Shown here one piece after another: positions 57,022 through 64,000 of a stretch of DNA of 64,000 nt. The number at the start of each line of letters is the position of its first letter. Positions within the stretch are counted from its first letter, which is position 1. Source of the stretch: Ryuthela nishihirai. Lineage: Eukaryota; Arthropoda; Arachnida; Araneae; Heptathelidae. The notes under the pieces are model-generated. The model made no database searches. It saw only the letters and a program-made list of their open reading frames with translations, and had not been told where the DNA came from. A program made the position numbers and the translations under genes. Location: contig JAWZYU010000034.1 of NCBI GenBank assembly GCA_038380435.1, positions 18,083,404 through 18,147,403 on the forward strand. Direction: 5' to 3'.

Positions 57022-57338
57022 TCATCATCATCATCCTCAAGCAGCCATGGACTACGGAGGTCCAACCAGACTATGCAATTTAGTTCTCCAAGCAAATCTG
57101 TCCTGAGCTACATCTGCTGCATCTGATCACTGCACACCAATTCTAATAAGATCCTGTTTGACATTGTCTGCCCACCGCATCCTTGGTCTCCCCCTCTTTC
57201 TGAGGCCTTTAGGCATACTGTTCATAATCTATAATCATTCGCCAATATATAATTATCCATACGGGCAACATGACCAAACCAACGGAATCTCTCTCTGCAC
57301 GATATGATGCTTAAAGGAGGTTGCCGACTCCTTTGCTT
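57022..57338 (-). mobile_element. RTE LINE 3' fragment, copy G
   Basis: Tail CATCATCATCATCCTC (plus strand) is followed by AAGCAGCCATGGACTACGGA, then coding remnants up to GGAGTCGGCAACC (minus). A ~13-base duplication (AATCTATAATCATTCGCC, ~57225) disrupts the conserved ANRVMNSV region. Confidence 0.9.
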
Positions 57339-58050
57339 ATGTAATGTATTACGATTGACGTCCAATATGGAGCTCAACAACCGTTTTAAAAAAACACAGA
57401 AAAATTTGATCATAGTGTTCAACTACAGTTTTTGCAAATATATTCAAACGCAATAAAGAATTAAAACAGAGTAAATTTCCATGTACCTAATAATACTACT
57501 GTTATTAGGAAATATTAGGATTTAATTGTGTCAGTATTCGTACAAAACATTCACACATGCGATGACAACTGACCTTTCAGCGCGACTCTCAGGGTAGGAG
57601 TAACATGACATCTCAGGGTAGGAGTAACTAGCCAACTATGCTAATTGATAGTAAGGGCGCCTGTGCCTACTGGGCAACACACAAAAATGTTTTGAAATGA
57701 AAATAGCCAATCTTTACTAATTTCGAGGTGCTGAACACAAAAATGACACATAAAATTTGTTGATTGGCTCTTGTTTAGGAGAGACAGAGATGGTCATGTA
57801 CAAACGACTCAGTCCGCATTGAGTACATAGGTAACCATTTCGCAATGCTGCATTTTCAACTCCAGATTACAACATATTACGTTGCATTGCATCAGTCCGC
57901 CATACACACAACCCTCGGAGGTATTGCATCATTGTCTGATGCAATGTAGTTGAGTCATGACATCGTGGAGTTACAATCGCGTACAACAGATGATGCAATC
58001 GTTAGTTGTAAGCGACATTTCGTAGGGTGAGCAAGTCTTTTGAGCGACTC
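57339..58050. other. No gene recognised
   Basis: A 17-base direct repeat (CTCAGGGTAGGAGTAAC, 57588 and 57612). Around 57910-58000 several short GATGCAAT(C/G) motifs recur. No coding region. Confidence 0.45.
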
Positions 58051-58098
58051 CCATTTACCCATGAGTCCCCCCAATAGGGGGGACTCATGGGTAAATGG
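58051..58098. repeat. Perfect 22-bp hairpin, 4-base loop
   Basis: CCATTTACCCATGAGTCCCC(CC), loop AATA, then the exact complement. It is followed by a GGT/G-rich tract (58100-58128). It is not a known terminator context; it may be the fused ends of a small element. Confidence 0.9.
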
Positions 58099-58128
58099 TC
58101 GTGGTGGTGGTGGTGGGGGGGGGGGGGG

Positions 58129-58636
58129 GTCGGGCCCAGCAACCCGGTCGAAAGCTTTGCCAACCGGATTTGGTTCCCGGCTGGACAGAGCCAAGATCAA
58201 CCGAGGTCGAAGACATTGCTGACCGGTTGGACGTGCCGGTTGGACGGTTATGGTGTCTAGACCTCACCTATCAGGAGCTCTGTGGAGCTGTTCAAAGGCA
58301 TGGCCGAACGGTTTGAGCCCACCTAGTAGGTACGAGCCCTTTCAAAGTCTGGGCCTTATTAAGATTCTCCATCCCGGGTGCCGAGCAAACTTGGATCTAC
58401 ATATCCTTGTTCAAGGCTAACTGGGGAACAGATTAAATTTCAGATTTCTTCCGGTGGTTAGCTTTCCTTTTATAGGACTGCTGCCATGTGAGGTCGGGGA
58501 TGAGGTGCGTCTATATGGCGCATTCTTGTCCCCGACTCTAGATAGTCACAGCCTTCCATTAACTTGGTAGTGTTGTTAGACGGAACCGGGGATTACAGTG
58601 GTTGCGTAACATCTGCAACAAATAGTACAATTACCC
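58129..58636. other. GC-richer unassigned segment
   Basis: Distinctly more GC-rich than the surroundings, with several repeats of an ACCGGTTGGACG-like motif (58210-58250). Open frames exist on both strands but match nothing I know. It lies immediately upstream of the Cys-rich pseudogene and could be its former 5' region. Confidence 0.35.
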
Positions 58637-59160
58637 ATGAATCATAAGTACAACATGAGTTATCCTTGCAGTTTTAATCCAGCAGTAGTGATGGCTCGTA
58701 ACTGTGTTAATAGTGCAGATACATTTTGTTACATTTGCAGTGACGTGACGTTTGCAAGCCAGAAAAGGGCCATCACTCCAATAATGAAAGCAGTGTATGA
58801 GTTTTATTTTGGACGCAAGGTCGGGGACCAGATCAAGGCCTGGGTTCCATATATATGCTGCAGTACGTGTGCAAGAAATCTTCCAAAGTGGCCAAAAGGC
58901 GAAAAAGTGGCGATGCTGTTTTCTGTTCATATGGTTTGGAGAGAGCCAAGCAATCACGCAAATGACTGCTACTTCTGCATGGTTCCACCTGTTTCTGGAG
59001 GAATCACAAGGAAAAAGAAGTGAACCATAGCGTACCCGAATATACAATCTGCTCTCTGACCAGTTCCGCACGGCGAATGCCTTCCCATTCCCGAACCTTC
59101 AAAAGAATTTTCCATTGATTCAGACAATGAGGAGGGAAGCAATAAGACAATGAGATTGAG
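58637..59160 (+). pseudogene. Cys-rich arthropod-type zinc-binding protein, broken
   Basis: The open frame (58637-59023) has paired cysteines spaced as for metal binding: DTFCYICSDVTF, WVPYICCSTCARNL and HANDCYFC, with VGDQIKAW, KGEKVAM and MVWREPSNHANDC between them. I recognise this C..C/CC..C/C..C plus 'MVWREP..H..DCYFC' pattern from uncharacterised multi-copy proteins of arthropod genomes; function unknown. After a frameshift at ~59020 the homology seems to continue (YPNIQSAL, stop, PVPHGECLPIPEPSKEF, SIDSDNEEG) to ~59160, which argues for a decayed longer gene. No introns visible; it may be a retrocopy or a passenger of a mobile element. Confidence 0.6.
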
Positions 59161-60806
59161 ATCCCTCACGTCGGTGAGTTCGTTCCTCCTCTACCCACTG
59201 ATTTCATATTCTCATCACTGTGGCAGCATTCCGTACAACACGAGCACCGATGTCTCAGCACGATAATCCGCCTTCCCGTAATCCCAAAATTTTCCCTCGA
59301 TCAAAGTCGGCAACCTGGTCGTATGGATGCCGTGTTCTATGTCGGGGCATACTTGATCTTTTAGTGCGCAAGATCTGCGAGCAAACACAATTCCAGTGCT
59401 TTACATCGGCTCTTTGTAATCTCCTCTTATACCACTTCCAGGGGGCGTTACTGTCACACGTGATGTGAGTATGTGCTGCGCTTTGAATAATTTACATGTT
59501 CTCTCATGGGCTACCCATCTTGCATATTTTAGGACAATCTGAGGAGTTCTTCCTGGTGTTGCACTTTCAATGGCCACCAGTGTAGATATATTTATTTATT
59601 ACATATATTAATTTATTATATAATGATTGTAAAAAAAGTGATGTGGTAGTAGAGTAACTTATCTTAAAATGCTAGTTTTTTAACAAGACAAATAATGAAG
59701 AAATTTTAAATACGCTTATTATTTCTTGCGATTTGTTTTTGGCGGGTAGTGTCCCATGTGATCAAACGGACGATCCGTCTCTGGTCATGGCAAAATGTGT
59801 GAATCTGCAAGTGGTGAGTGCAGCGACTGAGTGTTCACTTTAAACCCCATTTTCGAAATTATTGCGAGTTACAAATCAGAAATTCCACTTTCTTTATCAA
59901 ATTTGTGTTGTTATCAAATATCAAGTTACGGGTACAAAATCGAATGTTCCAAATTTCACAGTACGATTAAAATGTTTTTAGCTAAAACTAAAAAAAAGTA
60001 CTGTTTTAGCTGTTGCCGTGGAAAGTGCAATGATGATATTTTAGTTATAAATTTTCATAGAGAAGTACAAAAGCGCTAAGTTTCAAAAAGTCAACTTGGA
60101 CATAATGAATCGTTTCAGTTATTAGGCATAGGTCGGAGTAAACATTTCCTCTCTGAAGATACATTCTCTCCTTAGTGATACATAGGAACAGACATCTTTG
60201 AACAGAAACATTTTGGGACGCTTCATCCAAACCGTGGCATGTTTAAACTAATAGGAAGACATAGAGAAATCCTCTCGAAGACACAAAGAAGACGAAAAAT
60301 CATTTAATTGTGCTCATTGCATAGAATGACACAAATGTCGAAATTGGCTCAATAAGGTTTGTAATTTTTTTTACAAATGGTATGAAAGAAAACATCAATA
60401 AAGTAAAAACGCATTTTATTGTATTATACAGATAGCCAACTGACAAAATATGAATGCGATAAAAAAATTATAGTGATAAAGTTTATAATTCCGATTAGGA
60501 TAATTTTTTTCCGTAATTTCAAATTCTTAACTAATTCTTAATTTAAAAAAATAATCGGTTAGTAAACATTCGTAATGACAGAGTATAGAGGCATGATATA
60601 TAAAAAGTGGAGCTTATGTAAAATCATTTAGGATACTTCCGGATAATTTTGTTAAACATTTTCGTATGAAAGCAGCATATTAGTAAATTTTCTCAGTAGC
60701 ATATTTTTTGCCTGTAAAAGCTGAACAAAGTGTATATATAAGAGTTTTTTTTCCACGATCACAAATACCCCATTATCCTGCCGACTCATCGTACTCTTCC
60801 TCAGAT
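59161..60806. other. No gene recognised
   Basis: 59161-59470 may hold the decayed C-terminal part of the preceding pseudogene. The remainder is AT-rich with no supported feature. Confidence 0.45.
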
Positions 60807-60837
60807 GTCGTCGTCGTCATCGTCGTCGTCGTCGTCG

Positions 60838-60912
<75 letters not shown>

Positions 60913-60977
60913 CCACCACCACCACCACCACCACCACCACCACCACCACCACCACCATCACCATCATCATCGTCATC
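60807..60977 (-). repeat. Large compound trinucleotide tract, 3' tail of RTE copy H
   Basis: TCG/TCA repeats, then ~22 ATC, then ~16 ACC, then ATC again, ending at AAGCCCATGGGCTACGGAGG, the RTE 3' terminus. The poly-Ser/Pro and poly-Met/Val frames across it are artefacts. Confidence 0.95.
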
Positions 60978-61272
60978 AAGCCCATGGGCTACGGAGGTCC
61001 AACCAGACCGCGCAGTTTAATTCTCAAGCATATCTGTCCTGAGCTACATCTGCTGCATCCGACCACTGTACACCAATTCTAACAAGGTCCTGTTTGACAT
61101 TGTCTGCCCACCGCATCCTAGGTCTCCCCCTCCTTCTGAGGCCTCTAGGCACACTGTTCATAACCCTATTCGCCAATCTATAATTATTCATACGGGCAAC
61201 ATGGCCAAACCAGGGCAGTCTCTCTCTGCACAATATGCTGCTTAAAGGAGGTTGCAGACTCCTTTGTCTAGA
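60978..61272 (-). mobile_element. RTE LINE 3' fragment, copy H
   Basis: Encodes LCRERLPWFGHVARMNNY, RGLRRRGRPRMRWADNV and ends in the 3' region next to the tract. It is truncated at the same region as copies C and G (SLQPPL), within ~300 bp of the end. Confidence 0.9.
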
Positions 61273-61934
61273 AGTTATCATAGCTCTGGTTAAAGCTAAT
61301 GTAATAAGCTGAAGAACAGGTTTTTTTTAAAAATTTCTCCAATATTCCATTGAATCAAATCTTTGTGAAAATTTGTATAGAACCCGGACAGTTTTTCTGG
61401 CCACATTCAACAAAGCAAACATTAATGCCCTGGGCCGTATTTTCGCCTTTCGAGATACAGAGTAAGTGTTACTCGTTATTTTGTAGCCTGGTAATTCATT
61501 ATTATATCGGATTTATTACTTTATGCACTGATTTCTTGCATCGTCGTGCAGTGTAAAGAGCAAAATCTCCGATTTTTGTTTTTGAAACATACGAAATTAA
61601 AGTTCCATTTTTTCCGAAATCCGAAAAGGGTTCGTTCACTCACTTCTCTTCTGATATTCGCTTGAAATTCTGGATGAATTTCTCTTACATTTTTTAAACT
61701 ATCTATTGAATGAATTTCATAGGTCTCACTGATCGGTTACATGGAGGGTGAACTGTCCTCACCCCCTTTATCTCTCTCTCTCCCACTCCCTTTTTTCCCC
61801 AATGTTGCACGCTGTGCAACAGTGCTCCTAATTAAGGGTTGACTATGAAGAGCTGGAAAATTAATTATGCATGCCGTTCCCAAGAACTGTGACGTCGCAA
61901 TGAATTGACGTTAAACCTTTTCTTCCCACACAAA
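61273..61934. other. No gene recognised
   Basis: AT-rich, with a CT-rich run near 61760-61800. No feature supported. Confidence 0.5.
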
Positions 61935-62505
61935 ATCTTAACTATCAGTTCTCTACTCTTAGCTTTCTAACAGGTTCCTTTGCACTTTCAGTCAAGCTAT
62001 CAAGCCAAAGATTCTATCAGCCTTCAAACTGATCATATATATACCTATTTAAACTCTTGTAATGTCATCTACTAGAACTTATAAGATGTTGATTGATAGT
62101 ATTCCTTCACTTCCTTCTTTCATAAATTGGTTCCATAGACCCACCAGAGCAAAAACTACTGTCATTCTTTCTCAACTTCAGCGGTAAGAAAGCATGATTG
62201 TCATAATTGACTTAATATGATTTGGTTATATCTGGACCTATCAGACCTTCAGTTCTTAACCTAGCACATTTCTTAAGTTCAGCTGCAAGATAATTTTGAA
62301 CAGGTAATGGTCAGATCCAATTTTGGTTCCCCTGTATGTTCTTGGTATTCCTAGCATAACTAGCCCATTTGCTGCTAATTAAATATAATCTATCGTATTC
62401 CTGTGCAACCCAACTGGTGAAACCCACATGCACTTATATATGTCACGGTGTTTGTAATAAGTGTTAGTTATTTTCAAAACGTTAAGTTTACTTACCTGTA
62501 GGCAG
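61935..62505 (-). mobile_element. Old RTE LINE fragment, copy I
   Basis: Diverged minus-strand endonuclease region: segments complementary to copy A ~5990-6660 are recognisable (AAGCTATCAAGCCAAAGATT, AGGTAATGGTCAGATCCAAT, ACTAGCCCATTTGCTGCTAA, GTTTGTAATAAGTGTTAGTT). Deletions and substitutions are more numerous than in other copies, so it is an older insertion or subfamily. Confidence 0.8.
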
Positions 62506-63471
62506 GGATTACCTGTAAACGACCAGAGTAAATACATGAAAATCTGCCCATATGGTCAATATTGATCCTAAACCAAATTTCGCCCCAGGCAAGAAGTACT
62601 CTGGGTTTGCCTCTGAGACCCCCCCCCCCCAAAAAAAAAAGAGGTCACCTGCTATTCATTTTAACCTCGTTTACAGGAAAAAAGGCGCTGATCTTTTAAT
62701 TTTGTCGTCTGTTTGTCTCTGTCTGCCTGTAGAAAATCAACTTTTATGGTCTTTAGAAATAAATTGAAAATTTCTTTAGAATAGGATAGCTATTGATGAA
62801 ATATTAGGATACGCATTTTCCAAATGTCCCGTTATTTCAATGGTTTCCTCTAGCTGAAGAAAACTTGAAAAATACCAAAAGTTTCAACTAATAATTACAA
62901 ACGATCTATTTATACTAAAAATTTAATAAACACACAAAACCTTAAACTATACCTTAATGAATGCATTAATATGCACCTGAACTTGAGATGCTGAACTAGA
63001 GACCTGAACTAGAGATGCTGATTTGCGCAGGTACCTCTGCAGAAAGAATCCTGCCTAAGAAGAACTAGAACCTCTTCTGCAGGATGTAATTTATCTTTAT
63101 TATTTATTGAAAACAATGTTATTTGAAATTTAAATTTAGATCGCTAAATTTATGCATTTGCCTGTCAAAAATTGAGAAAAAGTTTTCTTTAATTTTGTAA
63201 GTATATGTTTTACATTTTGTTTCAATTTTAATTATATACTTCTATTTATACACTTTTGTATTTTATGTTCACTTATGTAAAATTTATAATGAAAGTTAAG
63301 AATACATAGCAGTAAATATATATTGTCTAGTTCATTTTCTCTATATACGGAAATATAATATATATTTTCTCTATATTCTATATACCATTTGCATTAAACA
63401 GAATATTTGAATTTAAAAATTTCATCATCAAAATTTGGCACTTTTAAAAACCCAATCTCCCTTTCAGGCAT
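62506..63471. other. No gene recognised
   Basis: Contains a C10-A10 junction tract (~62620-62640) and AT-rich sequence; a frame at 62552-62767 spans the tract and is not credible as a gene. Confidence 0.5.
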
Positions 63472-63545
63472 CTTGAAATACACGGAAGAATCGTTCTTGA
63501 AATACACGGAAGAATACATCTTGAAATACACGGAATGAGAAATTG
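63472..63545. repeat. ~25-bp degenerate tandem repeat
   Basis: Three or four units with core TTGAAATACACGGAA. Confidence 0.85.
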
Positions 63546-63888
63546 AAATACATCTGACACGGAAAAATAATTTCCGTGTCTGAGGTGTCTCAATATTAAA
63601 TCCAGCATTGCCTTCAACCTATGACAACAAGCATCACATCACCGCCTTGTATGACAGATGACGCTACAACAGTCTCGAACTTTTCAGATCTTATAAACAT
63701 CTCGACGTAAAATAATATCTAAAAATTTATGCGCTTTTTTTGCGTAATCTGAAAACGTACAATAGCATAAGTCCAAACTCGCAGTAATTTTAATTTTTAA
63801 TTGAGCTGTGAAAATTATATTATTTAAATCTCTGTAGGGTCATTGCATAAAACATAACCAGATATTGTTGTAGCACTATTATGCACAG

Positions 63889-63957
63889 TCGTATCAGAAT
63901 AATATGACCACCTACCACAGTATATGTATGGTAGGTGGTCATATTATTCTGATACGA
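63889..63957. repeat. Perfect 29-bp hairpin, 11-base loop
   Basis: Arms 63889-63917 and 63929-63957 (GTATCAGAATAATATGACCA.. and complement) pair without mismatch around CAGTATATGTA. The arm resembles a transposon terminus, so it is probably a minimal MITE made of two fused inverted ends. A transcript would fold like a small-RNA precursor, but nothing shows transcription. Confidence 0.9.
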
Positions 63958-64000
63958 TCGTGTATATTTTCTTTATAATTTTATCTTACTAGGGCAAAAA

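Noticed and set aside
60708..61082. Poly-Ser/Pro, poly-Met/Val and poly-Ile/Thr frames
   Set aside because: Three frames of one trinucleotide tract; no gene-like flanks.

Overview
The window looks like intergenic or heterochromatin-like DNA from an animal nuclear genome, most probably an arthropod. It is AT-rich and dominated by broken transposable elements. I find no operons, no bacterial-type gene spacing, no CRISPR array and no convincing intact host gene. The arthropod guess rests on the mix of RTE-, Jockey- and CR1-type LINEs, hAT relics and a Gypsy-type LTR element, plus one Cys-rich pseudogene (about 58.6-59.2 kb) of a type I associate with arthropod genomes. The species cannot be named from sequence alone.

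Layout. 0-4.5 kb: a 97-bp tandem triplication, a hAT MITE with target-site duplication and a tRNA-derived SINE. 4.5-10.4 kb: long inverted arms enclosing a nearly full-length RTE-type LINE (copy A), with a minisatellite-filled DNA transposon inserted in the right arm. 14.6-19.8 kb: a decayed LTR retrotransposon in the order LTR-gag-PR-IN-RT-RNase H, with integrase upstream of a Gypsy-type RT as in Gmr1-like elements. 21.9-24.7 kb: a minus-strand LTR of a related element whose internal ~280-bp segment is tandemly repeated eight times. 32-40.3 kb: a CR1/L2-like LINE split by three nested insertions (an LTR-like repeat, a TA-flanked MITE and RTE copy B). 40.7-49.7 kb: a hAT transposase relic, a circularly permuted duplicate of part of it, and a mosaic of RTE copies in opposing orientation with a ~680-bp foldback element. 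49.8-51 kb: a Jockey-clade RT relic. 52-58 kb: a 42-bp coding-frame repeat, a second SINE type, an 831-bp element with perfect 21-bp inverted repeats, a second copy of the LTR-like repeat and an RTE 3' fragment. 58.6-64 kb: the Cys-rich pseudogene, two more RTE fragments, a large trinucleotide tract and a near-perfect 29-bp hairpin.

The genes do not form a pathway. The coherent story is layered insertion: each family supplied sequence that later insertions, inversions and tandem amplification reused. The best leads are the integrase-first LTR element together with the satellite derived from a related LTR, the circularly permuted hAT duplicate, and the RTE family whose copies all end in GAT-type trinucleotide tails. 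All coding remnants contain stops or frameshifts. Boundaries were read by eye and are approximate unless a duplication or repeat fixes them.
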